Origin: Lutibacter sp. A64
GTDB lineage: Bacteria > Bacteroidota > Bacteroidia > Flavobacteriales > Flavobacteriaceae
Assembly (NCBI RefSeq): GCF_022429565.1
Contig: NZ_CP092487.1
Span: 1,940,001-2,004,000 of the forward strand
Direction of reading: 5' to 3'
Length of the DNA stretch: 64,000 nt
In this document: positions 37,614-46,179 of the stretch, piece by piece
How positions within the stretch are numbered: position 1 is the first letter of the stretch
Layout of the letters: every line of letters begins with the position of its first letter
Program-made: the position numbers and the translations under genes
The notes under the pieces: model-generated
The model's database searches: none
What the model saw: only the letters and a program-made list of their open reading frames with translations
What the model was told of the DNA's origin: nothing

Positions 37614-37740
37614 CGTCATTGCGAGCGGAATGCAATGTAGCGCGGCAATCTGTTAATTAAAACCTCAATCAAAATTGTAACAAATATTCAAAAGATTGCA
37701 ACAGACATACTTCTTTACAATAACAAATTGAAATCAAAAT
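37614..37740. repeat. Dispersed repeat C (CGTCATTGCGAG type)
   Basis: CGTCATTGCGAGCGGAATGC, AATGTAGCGCGGCAATCTGT and, about 70 bases later, AGATTGCAACAGACAT in partial inverted relation. The same module recurs at 39527-39660 and, in variant form, in both downstream arrays. It is followed directly by inverted repeat B. Confidence 0.8.
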
Positions 37741-37746
37741 TTCAAT

Positions 37747-38029
37747 ACGTCCTATGAGAATTTAAGTAGCAATCTGAGGAAGTGGAGCAACGGGAGTAAG
37801 CCAAAGAGGACAGAACGTTAAAAAAATGTTTAGTAAACATTTTTAGAGAATGGGCCAGTTGGCGCCCGGAGTCTGGCGTCGACTGCGTAACTTCCGTAAG
37901 ATTCAATAAAATCATCATCAGACTAGATTTTTTTGGTTAGCTCACGTCTACCTTATTATTTATTTGGAGTTCGTGAATCTCCTATCGTCGATTTCGTTTT
38001 TTTTATCAATGAAACTGCGAAGCACATCA
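37747..38029 (-). repeat. Dispersed repeat B, inverted and extended copy with a hairpin insert
   Basis: It reads on the - strand from the CTCACG/TAGATTTTTTT side to CATAGGACGT. Between GCCAGAC and CTTTGGCTT it carries about 60 extra bases with the hairpin AAAATGTTTAGTAAACATTTTT and GGCCAGTTGGCGCCCGG, which other B copies lack. The extension towards 38029 (GGAGATTCACGAACTCC on the other strand) matches the DNA before the copies at 62648 and 63358. The rest of 37515-38175 contains no gene. Confidence 0.75.
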
Positions 38030-38175
38030 CGAATACAAAAACAAATAAAAAGGGGATGAGTAAAAAATGAACGGGTAATTTGATTTCATTAGAAAAAGCT
38101 ACTGAAACCGAAGGTTCACAAACACCAATAATAAAATAACAAAAAATAGTGAGTAAATAAATTAAGTATAACACC

Positions 38176-38772
38176 CTACTTCTTAATTTCCCGAGCAGGA
38201 TTCCCAACATACAAGCCATTATCAGGAATATCTCTAATAACAACAGTTCCGGCACCAATGGTCACCCATTTTCCAATAGTAATTCCTTGAATTACTTGTG
38301 CTCCAATACCAATATGACTCCCTTCTCCAACTTTTACATTTCCTGCTAAAGAGGCATTTGGAGAAATATGTACAAAATCTTCCAATTCGCAATCGTGTTC
38401 TACAATAGCTCCTGTATTTACAATACAATGTTTTCCTATTTTTGCGGAAGCATTAACTACTGCATGTGCCATAACAGCTGTACCTTTATCAATAAAAGCA
38501 TATTTAGAAATATAGGCTTTTGAATGTATTACAGTACCATAATTTGCCTGTATTCTTCCTACAATAAACTTTCTAACACTATTAATTCCAACACTTACAA
38601 TTAATTCATCAATCAATTCTTTGTCAAAAGTATCATAATCAAAAACGGGTATCGATAACAATTCTTTTATAGTTGTATTATCATCAAAAATACCATCAAT
38701 TTTTTTTGAAGTTGAAGACTCTATACTATCTATTATCACTTTACAATGACCACTTGCTCCATATAAATACAT
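38176..38772 (-). CDS. PglD/NeuD-like sugar acetyltransferase
   Basis: A 198-residue protein with an N-terminal nucleotide-sugar-binding Rossmann-type part starting YLYGASGHCKVIIDSI, then a left-handed beta helix of hexapeptide repeats (about 90-185; IGKHCIVNTGAIVEHDCELE, GEGSHIGIGAQVI) and the ending GNPAREIKK. The conserved His of EHDC fits the catalytic base of PglD enzymes, which acetylate UDP-4-amino-sugars to make N,N'-diacetylbacillosamine-type sugars. It is the last gene of the polysaccharide locus, 2 bases after the phosphoglycosyltransferase gene. The usual PglE aminotransferase partner is not next to it. Confidence 0.88.
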   Translation of the reverse strand: MYLYGASGHCKVIIDSIESSTSKKIDGIFDDNTTIKELLSIPVFDYDTFDKELIDELIVSVGINSVRKFIVGRIQANYGTVIHSKAYISKYAFIDKGTAVMAHAVVNASAKIGKHCIVNTGAIVEHDCELEDFVHISPNASLAGNVKVGEGSHIGIGAQVIQGITIGKWVTIGAGTVVIRDIPDNGLYVGNPAREIKK

Positions 38773-38774
38773 AA

Positions 38775-39380
38775 CTAATTATTTCCTTTAAATCGGCTCA
38801 TTGCTACGGTTGAGCTCGCATTAACACCTTCAGATTTTACTACTTTTTTAATTGTTTTTATTACAATTTTTACATCTAATTTAAAACTTAAATGCCTCAC
38901 ATACCAAACATCATATTCAAATTTTTGCTGCCAACTAATAGCATTTCTACCATTTACTTGTGCCCAACCTGTAATTCCTGGCTTTACATGATGACGCTTT
39001 TTTTGTTCATTCGAGTATAAAGGTAAGTATTCTGGCAATAAGGGTCTAGGCCCAATTAAACTCATATCTCCTTTTAGTACATTTATCAGCTGAGGCAATT
39101 CATCTAACGATGTTTTACGTACAAAACTACCTATTTTAGTTAAACGCTCTTTATCGGATAATAAATTACCTGCTTTATCTTTTTTGTCGGTCATTGTTTT
39201 AAACTTGATAATTTTAAATAATTGTTCGTTTAAACCTGGTCGTACTTGAAAAAAGAACGGTTTTCCCTTATTTGCTAGTGCTAGTAATAGTATAATTATT
39301 ACTAAAATTGGAGATAACACTAGCAGCCCAATAAATGCAAGTATGGTATCTAGTATTCGTTTAAAGTATGCTTTGTACAC
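38775..39380 (-). CDS. Initiating sugar-phosphate transferase (PglC-like monotopic phosphoglycosyltransferase)
   Basis: A 201-residue enzyme that transfers a sugar-1-phosphate from a UDP-sugar to undecaprenyl phosphate, the first membrane step of repeat-unit assembly. There is one re-entrant N-terminal helix (RILDTILAFIGLLVLSPILV), then KIIKFKTMTDKKDK, KTSLDELPQLINVLKGDMSL, IGPRPLLPEYLPLY and PGITGWAQVNGRN, all family-typical. The short single-domain form matches PglC rather than WbaP. It is followed 2 bases later by a PglD-like gene. A 1038-base repeat array separates it from the glycosyltransferase genes upstream. Confidence 0.93.
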   Translation of the reverse strand: MYKAYFKRILDTILAFIGLLVLSPILVIIILLLALANKGKPFFFQVRPGLNEQLFKIIKFKTMTDKKDKAGNLLSDKERLTKIGSFVRKTSLDELPQLINVLKGDMSLIGPRPLLPEYLPLYSNEQKKRHHVKPGITGWAQVNGRNAISWQQKFEYDVWYVRHLSFKLDVKIVIKTIKKVVKSEGVNASSTVAMSRFKGNN

Positions 39381-39509
39381 TTTTTTTGAGGTAAATTTAG
39401 GGGTTTTATATGGATTTTGCTATATATCGCTATTTCAAACTCTGTTACATTATATATAATAACGTGTTATAAATACAAATTGTAGTGGTTGCAACTTTTT
39501 TGTAATGAC

Positions 39510-40410
39510 GATACCATACTCTATTCCGTCATTGCGAGCGGAATGCAATGTAGCGCGGCAATCTGTTAATTTAAAACCTATATCTAAATTGTAACAAATA
39601 TTCAAAAGATTGCTACAGTTATGTTTTCATTATATTACAAACACGCTCTCGCAATGACGATACCATACTTTATTCCGTCATTACGGGATGGAGCGTAAAG
39701 AAAATGTTCGGTGAACATTTTTAGTGATCAGGCCAGCCGGCGCAAGGGAAAAAAGACGAAGTAATCTGTATCTTATAATCTAAACTATGCTTTTATAGTA
39801 AGCAACAGATTGCCGCGGTTGTGTTTTCATTGCATTACAAACACGCCCTCGCAATGACGATACCATACTTTATTCCGTCATTACGGGATGGAGCGTAAAG
39901 AAAATGTTCGGTGAACATTTTTAGTGATCAGGCCAGCCGGCGCAAGGGAAAAGCGACGAAGTAATCTGTATCTTATAATCTAAACTATGCTTTTATAGTA
40001 AGCAACAGATTGCCGCGGTTGTGTTTTTCATTGCATTACAAACACGTCCTCGCAATGACGATACCATACTTTATTCCGTCATTACGGGATGGAGCGTAAA
40101 GAAAATGTTCGGTGAACATTTTTAGTGATCAGGCCAGCCGGCGCAAGGGAAAAAAGACGAAGTAATCTGTTAATTATAATCTAAACTATGCTTTTATAGT
40201 AAGCAAAAGATTGCCGCGGTTGTGTTTTCATTGCATTACAAACACGTCCTCGCAATGACGATACCATACTTTATTCCGTCATTACGAGAAGCAAAGCGAC
40301 GAAGTAATCTGTATCTTATAATCTAAACTATGCTTTTATAGTAAGCAACAGATTGCCGCAGTTGTGTTTTTCTTTACATTACAAACACGCTCTCACAATA
40401 ACATTTGCAA
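39510..40410. repeat. Tandem array of a 200-base mosaic repeat
   Basis: The marker GATACCATACT occurs at 39510, 39659, 39859, 40060 and 40260, giving unit lengths 149, 200, 201, 200 and a last unit of about 150. The full unit contains CCGTCATTACGGGATGGAGC, the hairpin AAAATGTTCGGTGAACATTTT, CAGGCCAGCCGGCGCAAGGG, a GACGAAGTAATCTGT segment, AGATTGCCGCGGTTGTG and CCTCGCAATGACG. The first and last units lack the hairpin segment. The array fills nearly the whole gap between two genes of the polysaccharide locus. Confidence 0.9.
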
Positions 40411-40418
40411 ATCAACCT

Positions 40419-41609
40419 CTAAACCAACCCTTCATACTCTTCTAATAAAGCATTCCAAACCACTAGTTGTTCATACCTGGTTTCAACCATTTTTCTGGCA
40501 TTAGATTTTATTATATTAAAACTAGCTTCATTTACTAAACAATGCTGCATTGCTTTTAAAATAGCGTCTTTATCTTTTACAGGAATAATCCAACCATTTT
40601 TGCCTTCTTCAATAATTTCATTACAACCATTAATATTGGTAACAATACTTGGCAATGCCATAGCACCAGCTTGAAGCACTACATTTGGAAAACCTTCTCT
40701 ATAGCTTGGAAACACCAATACATTGGAAATAGCAAAATACGGACGTACATCCTCCTGCCATCCTACGGATATAATATGTTTATTATTTAAAATTTCTTGT
40801 TGAGTTTCTGCCAATAACGGATCTAATTCCGTTTCTAAAGGACCTACCAATAATAATTTTGAGTGTTGCGAATTGGTTGTTGCTTGCTGACTGCCAACTG
40901 AGAACTGAGAACTGTCAACTGACAACTCTTTAAACGCTGCTACCAACTCATTAATTCCTTTATCGCCTACCAATCTGCCCACAAAAATAAATACAATAGC
41001 GTTTTTTTCAATGCCTAATTGTTGCTTTAAAGCTTCATTTTGTGAACTTGTAAAGCGCTCGTTATTAAAATATGAAGTATCTATTCCATTTGAACTCCCA
41101 TTGGCTAACACTTTTAGTTTTTCAGTTTTAGCAAACTTTTCTGCTTTTATAATTTTTTCTAAACCTTTTGAATTCGGATATACTTTTGTAGCACAACTAT
41201 AAGTTAGTTTTTCAACAATATTTAAAAGTGTACGTTTAAAACCTGTAGCTTCTAACAACGGCATTCCTGCAACGGTATGCAATCTATGTGGTACGCCTGC
41301 CAACTTTGCTCCTAACATACCAACAATACCAGCTTTTGGTGTATGTGAATGTACTATAAAAGGTTGTTCTTTTTTACAAAGCTTATAAAAGTTCCACAAA
41401 GAAACCAGATCTTTTAAGGGCGCAATAGTACGGGTCATTTCAACCTCAGCAACAGCAATACCTTCTTTAGTTGCTACTTCTTGTAGGTCTGAACCACGAG
41501 AAGAAACACCAAGCACCTTATAAAATTGCGACATAAAGCGATGCTGCCCCTTCAATAATATTTTTAAAGAGAGGGGAACTGTTGTAATTCTAATTAGGGT
41601 TGGTTTCAT
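40419..41609 (-). CDS. Glycosyltransferase family 4 with a repeat-derived insert
   Basis: A 396-residue GT-B glycosyltransferase. The N-terminal domain has VHSHTPKAGIVGMLGAKLAG; the C-terminal nucleotide-sugar site has VGRLVGDKGINELVAAFKEL and SYREGFPNVVLQAGAMALPS. Residues about 226-248 (DSSQFSVGSQQATTNSQHS) interrupt the fold at a position where the family has a short loop. The DNA there is a chain of AACTGAGAACTGTCAACTGA-type units, typical of a dispersed repeat. It remains in frame and the protein looks otherwise complete. It overlaps the upstream CapK-like gene by 20 bases. Probably adds a sugar to the lipid-linked repeat unit. Confidence 0.88.
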   Translation of the reverse strand: MKPTLIRITTVPLSLKILLKGQHRFMSQFYKVLGVSSRGSDLQEVATKEGIAVAEVEMTRTIAPLKDLVSLWNFYKLCKKEQPFIVHSHTPKAGIVGMLGAKLAGVPHRLHTVAGMPLLEATGFKRTLLNIVEKLTYSCATKVYPNSKGLEKIIKAEKFAKTEKLKVLANGSSNGIDTSYFNNERFTSSQNEALKQQLGIEKNAIVFIFVGRLVGDKGINELVAAFKELSVDSSQFSVGSQQATTNSQHSKLLLVGPLETELDPLLAETQQEILNNKHIISVGWQEDVRPYFAISNVLVFPSYREGFPNVVLQAGAMALPSIVTNINGCNEIIEEGKNGWIIPVKDKDAILKAMQHCLVNEASFNIIKSNARKMVETRYEQLVVWNALLEEYEGLV

Positions 41610-42987
41610 TTTTTAAAATTAAATGTTTTATATTATTTCTCACCATTCTAAATTTACCACTTTTCTCAACATCTATTTTTTTTACATAATTTAGATTTAT
41701 TTTCATTTCTAAACCTACACGATCTCTCCAATTCTTAAGAAAAACCGTTTCAGTTTCTTTAGTAAAATGGTGTTCATCAATAATTATTGAAATATCAAGA
41801 GTATCTATAAAGTTTTGAATTACTTGAAATTTTACAATACCGTTTGTATCTTTTAGTGTATTTGAAATATTACCAAGATTAATCTTTCCATTTTTAGGTG
41901 AATATATAAAATCATCAACTCTCCCTAAAATTTCTTTTACCAACGGGTTGTTATTTCCACAAGTACAAACTTCATCAGATAATTCAATTGAATCTCCAAT
42001 ATCGTACCTAATTAATGGTGTTCCATAAGTTGTAAAAGATGTAACAACCAACCTCCCTTTTTTACAAGGCATATCTTGCTCGTCTAAAACTTCAAAAACT
42101 CCACTTTGCAATTCTAAATGCAAGTTCCCTTTTGAACATTCAATAATAAAAGGAGCTCCTTCTGAAGAAGCATATTGATTGTACATCTTTGTTTTAAAAA
42201 ATGTTTCAATTACTTGCCTCATTTCATTTGTAACAGTTTCTGCTGTTGGAAAAATTGCTTTTACTGTAGCTTCCGGAAAATGATACTTATTTATTAAACC
42301 AAACTTTGCAATCTCTAATATAGAAGAAGGAAAGCCTACCAAATATTCTGGTTTATACTTTATTAAATTTTTTACGTAATAGTGTAAATAGGCATCTTTA
42401 ATATGGAATGTTGAATAATACCTAACCTTATGCCAATAATCTGTTTTCCAAAATCTATTTTTATTTACATCTGACTGAGTTAATAAGTTTTTACCGGAAA
42501 ACCAAGCTGTTTTTTTACCTAAACGATAACCAAAATTACCTCGAAAATTATCTAACATTGCAAAACGCTCTTGCATATTATCTTTTGAAAAAATAACTTC
42601 TAACGATTTACCCGTTGTCCCTCCTGTTTTAGAGACTATTCCTTTAGCTTTTGCTATAGTATGTATAGAATCAATATTTGACCTCAACATTTCTTTATTA
42701 ACAATGGGAAGTTGCTCAATATTTTTAATACTTTGAAAATCAACAACAGCACTATATAATGACTTATAAAAATTAGATTTTTTTACAGAACTAGTAATAA
42801 ATTGTTCATATTTTTTAGTTTGAATCTCTTTTAATTCTTGAATTGTTAGTTTGTTGTTTTTAGTGAATTGTTTTAAATAATAGTTATACTTCCCTCCATA
42901 ACGCTTTCTATATAAGAATATATTAAAAGCACTTATCAATATATTTTGAAAAATATTAGGTAAAAAATTATATATTTTTTCTTTCAT
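41590..42987 (-). CDS. CapK/PaaK-like AMP-forming adenylating enzyme of the polysaccharide locus
   Basis: A 465-residue member of the phenylacetate-CoA ligase-like branch of ANL enzymes, often found in capsule loci as CapK. The ATP-loop motif is SKTGGTTGKSLEV, with NQYASSEGAPFIIEC, YGTPLIRYDIGDSIEL and LGRVDDFI marking the adenylation core and hinge. The family activates carboxylates as adenylates. In a polysaccharide locus the plausible role is to activate an acid for attachment to the glycan, but the substrate is unknown. The start is ATG 42987, 36 bases after the upstream gene. Confidence 0.8.
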   Translation of the reverse strand: MKEKIYNFLPNIFQNILISAFNIFLYRKRYGGKYNYYLKQFTKNNKLTIQELKEIQTKKYEQFITSSVKKSNFYKSLYSAVVDFQSIKNIEQLPIVNKEMLRSNIDSIHTIAKAKGIVSKTGGTTGKSLEVIFSKDNMQERFAMLDNFRGNFGYRLGKKTAWFSGKNLLTQSDVNKNRFWKTDYWHKVRYYSTFHIKDAYLHYYVKNLIKYKPEYLVGFPSSILEIAKFGLINKYHFPEATVKAIFPTAETVTNEMRQVIETFFKTKMYNQYASSEGAPFIIECSKGNLHLELQSGVFEVLDEQDMPCKKGRLVVTSFTTYGTPLIRYDIGDSIELSDEVCTCGNNNPLVKEILGRVDDFIYSPKNGKINLGNISNTLKDTNGIVKFQVIQNFIDTLDISIIIDEHHFTKETETVFLKNWRDRVGLEMKINLNYVKKIDVEKSGKFRMVRNNIKHLILKNETNPN

Positions 42988-43023
42988 TTAGATTAGGGTA
43001 CTTAACTTTCTAATTTCTCAAAA

Positions 43024-44169
43024 TTATATATTTTCTCGATAAAAATTTTGTAAACTTAAGGCATTTACCTTAATATCATATCCTTTATTTGAAATTGATT
43101 CAAACTGTCCTTCTCTATTATAACCTGTATTATATTGTAACACTTTTTTAGCCCAAAAAACAGCTGATTGATTTAAAGAAATAAATTCAACCAAACTTGT
43201 TAGCTTAGCTTCTTGAGAAATAGTATCTGAAGCAATTATTTTTAAACCAGATGCTTGAGCTTCAATTAATGTAACTGGTAATCCCTCATAAAGTGAAGGA
43301 AACAAAAAAACATCCATAGCTTGTAAATAAAAAGGAATATCACTTTGAATCCCTAAAAAACAAACAGAATCATCAAGTTTTAACCTCTTTACTTTTTTTA
43401 TTAATGTCTCTTTTAAATCCCCTTCTCCTATTAATAGTAAAACACTATTTGAGTTAATTTTATTAATTTCTTTAAAAACATCTATTAAAAAATCATGATT
43501 CTTTTGTAAGTTAAACCGTCCAATATGACCAACAACAATTTTATCCTTAAGCCCTAAAGATTCTTTATTTTCAATAGATTTATATTTATTAAACTCAAAC
43601 TTACTTGTATCAATTGCATTATTGATAACAATAACTTTTTCAATATTTTCTTTTCCAAAAAGCCATACTCCAGCATCCCTCCCACAGGCAAAATAATGAG
43701 TAGCATATTTAGTAATACTTTTCTTTATGTAAGACTTAAGTAATATTTTAAATTTTTCTTTAAATGAAATATCACTTTTAAAAAAAGACTGATAACTAAA
43801 TTTTGCTAATGCAATATGGCTATGTGCAATGCGCGTATTAATTCCAAACTCCATTGCCATTCTTAATACATATTTACTTAAAGCATTTAAATGAGAGTGA
43901 ACAATCGTATACTCATTATGTTTTTTAAAAAACAACTCCAATTCATTTTGATAAACTTTCAAACCTTTTAGAGTAATAGGCAACATTCTAAAAATATTAC
44001 CACCTAAAGATTCTATTTCATCATCAAAAGCACCTCTTTCTATTCTATGTACCAAAAAGTCAAATTGAACCTTAGTTCTATCAATATTTCTATAATAATT
44101 CATTATCATAGACTCTGCTCCACCTCTGTTCATTATTGTAAATACTTGTAAAACCCTAATTACTTTCAT
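43024..44169 (-). CDS. Glycosyltransferase family 4 (EpsF-like)
   Basis: A 381-residue GT-B enzyme. The N-terminus VLQVFTIMNRGGAESMIMNY is typical of EpsF/WbuB-type GT4 proteins. The donor site has VGHIGRFNLQKNHDFLIDVF, LLIGEGDLKETL and the E-x7-E motif PSLYEGLPVTLIEAQASGLK. It lies 1 base after the GT2 gene upstream. Acts on the cytoplasmic side on undecaprenyl-linked intermediates; the sugar is unknown. Confidence 0.92.
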   Translation of the reverse strand: MKVIRVLQVFTIMNRGGAESMIMNYYRNIDRTKVQFDFLVHRIERGAFDDEIESLGGNIFRMLPITLKGLKVYQNELELFFKKHNEYTIVHSHLNALSKYVLRMAMEFGINTRIAHSHIALAKFSYQSFFKSDISFKEKFKILLKSYIKKSITKYATHYFACGRDAGVWLFGKENIEKVIVINNAIDTSKFEFNKYKSIENKESLGLKDKIVVGHIGRFNLQKNHDFLIDVFKEINKINSNSVLLLIGEGDLKETLIKKVKRLKLDDSVCFLGIQSDIPFYLQAMDVFLFPSLYEGLPVTLIEAQASGLKIIASDTISQEAKLTSLVEFISLNQSAVFWAKKVLQYNTGYNREGQFESISNKGYDIKVNALSLQNFYRENI

Positions 44170-44170
44170 C

Positions 44171-45058
44171 CTACTTTGCCCTTGTTTTAAACTTAATATA
44201 ATAGTATAATAGTATACCGAAAGGAATTGCTAATACTGTACTTCCTTTTTTGGGAGACTCTTTTAAAAAGTTTTTATTTTTAATAAATAAAGAACTCGAA
44301 ACATAATGAATAGCATTCTTAAATTTATCTTTAAAAGAAGTAGCTAATAACATTCTACTTTTTCTTGAAAATGCAAAGCCTTTAGGGTTTAATCTATATT
44401 GTTTAATAATTGTTGCACTCGACCCATCTTGTCTATAATCTACTATACAAAGCACTTCATTTAAAGTTATTAATTTATAATCCTGATCAATTAGTTGGTA
44501 TAAATAACCTAAGGGTACAAAATTCTCTCCTGAAAAAATAGGGTATTTAGGATATTTTTTTACAATTTCAGTTTTATATACCAATTTTTTATCTCCCAAA
44601 ACTCCATGCTTGTGATATAAATCGTAAAGTGTTGTTTCTTTAACAGACTCTGGAAATTTTGTTCCTATACTATTATTTTTGGTGTCACAATCTAAACCTA
44701 CAATCCCGGCAATAGTATTTTTATGTTTAACGCTTTCCCATGTATTTAAAATCAATTCAATGGCATTATTGGGCATATAATCATCCGAATCTACACATAC
44801 ATTTAACTCGGTAGTGATTAAACTATAAGCTGTATTATGTGCCCCGTGCATTCCTTGGTTTTCTTGAAAAACATAATTTATCTCAATTTTATGTTCAGCA
44901 ATCCAAGTTGCCACCAATTCTTTTGTAGTATCTGTAGAACCATCATCTATAATAAGCCAACAAAAATTAGTTGCTGTTTGTTTTAATAAACTTTCATACA
45001 ATTGCCCTAAGCAAAATGCTCTATTATATGTTGGGGTAAAAACGGTTACTAATTTCAT
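44171..45058 (-). CDS. Glycosyltransferase family 2
   Basis: A 295-residue GT-A enzyme beginning LVTVFTPTYNRAFCLGQLYE. It has the nucleotide-binding LIIDDGSTD and the metal-binding CVDSDDYMP (DxD type). The C-terminus carries a short hydrophobic segment (LAIPFGILLYYYI) that may associate with the membrane. It is placed between the polymerase gene and a GT4 gene. The sugar donor is not determined. Confidence 0.92.
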   Translation of the reverse strand: MKLVTVFTPTYNRAFCLGQLYESLLKQTATNFCWLIIDDGSTDTTKELVATWIAEHKIEINYVFQENQGMHGAHNTAYSLITTELNVCVDSDDYMPNNAIELILNTWESVKHKNTIAGIVGLDCDTKNNSIGTKFPESVKETTLYDLYHKHGVLGDKKLVYKTEIVKKYPKYPIFSGENFVPLGYLYQLIDQDYKLITLNEVLCIVDYRQDGSSATIIKQYRLNPKGFAFSRKSRMLLATSFKDKFKNAIHYVSSSLFIKNKNFLKESPKKGSTVLAIPFGILLYYYIKFKTRAK

Positions 45059-45087
45059 GTATCTATCGCTTAAAAATTAGGTCTTTT

Positions 45088-46179
45088 TTATAGAATTGTT
45101 GTCATAAAGTACGTAAATCCATAATACACCAATACGGTATATGCCAGTACTTTTTGCTGTTTTACAAAAAATTGTTGCTTAAAAAAAGGATAAAAAATAA
45201 CAATCGCCATTAAAAACCAGGACAAATAAGCAAAACGGTTAGAAAAGGCGGCACGAATTACTAAAATCCAAAAGGCATTAGCGGTTACATACATATTAAA
45301 AAGCTGCATATATACTGTATCATTAAAACCTCTTTTGATAATAAAATAATAACCTGCAAATACTGCTGCTGCACTATAGAGTAAAAAATCCCAACGAAAA
45401 CCTGTTGAAGAAAATTGATCTTCAAAACCTTGCATTGTTAAATAACCTGTTCTTTCTCCCCCCAAACCTATTGACATTATTAAAGATTCTATAGCGCCAC
45501 CAAAAACAAGTGATAACGGAATACTTAACAACCAACCAACTAAATAATGCTTAGAGTTTTTATAAAAAACTGTCAATATATAGGCTGCTATGGGAATTAA
45601 CATACTTCCATGTACAAAATATGCCATTACAAAGAATCCATATTTCCAATACTTAGAATTAGTATAGGATACACCCAATACAAATAAGGAGGTTGCAATA
45701 CCATTCCGAATACCATTAGTACCATAAGACCAAAAAGAAAAAGAAGCAAGCAGCATTAAAAAAATAAAGTATTTATCTACACCAAACCACTTTTTAACAG
45801 CACTGTATAAAGGTACTATATATAATACGGCACATAATAGAAAAAATAACTGTGCAGACATAATACTACTAGAGAGTTTCATAAATAAATCCCATAAAAT
45901 ATCTTTTGACATTCTAATATCTGCACCAGTAGCATATTGATTGAAATAATTATAATAAGTTCTCATATCCCCAAAATAACGACCGCTTATTGGTCTTAAC
46001 CCCATATACAGCGTCACCACAATTAATAAAACTAATGAAGCGGTTTCCTTTTTGTTAACATTTTGTATAACATAGCCGTTTGTTTGTAACCTTATGAATG
46101 CAAGTATTATTATAACCAATAACACATTATAAAATAATGGTGTATAATAAGGTAAAGGTATAATAGAGTTAAAAATCAT
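45088..46179 (-). CDS. wzy: EpsG-family membrane protein, probable Wzy-type polymerase
   Basis: A 363-residue polytopic protein with about 10 hydrophobic segments. The EpsG pattern is visible in LYMGLRPISGRYFGDMRTYY, a charged loop after the second helix, and in FWSYGTNGIRNGIATSLFVL. In Wzx/Wzy loci this is the usual candidate for the polymerase that links repeat units in the periplasm. It overlaps the upstream glycosyltransferase gene by 4 bases. The symbol is based on context; sequence conservation in this family is low. Confidence 0.8.
   Translation of the reverse strand: MIFNSIIPLPYYTPLFYNVLLVIIILAFIRLQTNGYVIQNVNKKETASLVLLIVVTLYMGLRPISGRYFGDMRTYYNYFNQYATGADIRMSKDILWDLFMKLSSSIMSAQLFFLLCAVLYIVPLYSAVKKWFGVDKYFIFLMLLASFSFWSYGTNGIRNGIATSLFVLGVSYTNSKYWKYGFFVMAYFVHGSMLIPIAAYILTVFYKNSKHYLVGWLLSIPLSLVFGGAIESLIMSIGLGGERTGYLTMQGFEDQFSSTGFRWDFLLYSAAAVFAGYYFIIKRGFNDTVYMQLFNMYVTANAFWILVIRAAFSNRFAYLSWFLMAIVIFYPFFKQQFFVKQQKVLAYTVLVYYGFTYFMTTIL

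Noticed and set aside
37956-38258. 100-codon hydrophobic open frame on the - strand
   Set aside because: It runs through inverted repeat B and overlaps the end of the PglD-like gene by 83 bases; the protein has no family resemblance and its sequence is explained by repeat DNA.
39510-40410. CRISPR array
   Set aside because: The repeats are 200 bases and contiguous without unique spacers, and no cas genes are present.
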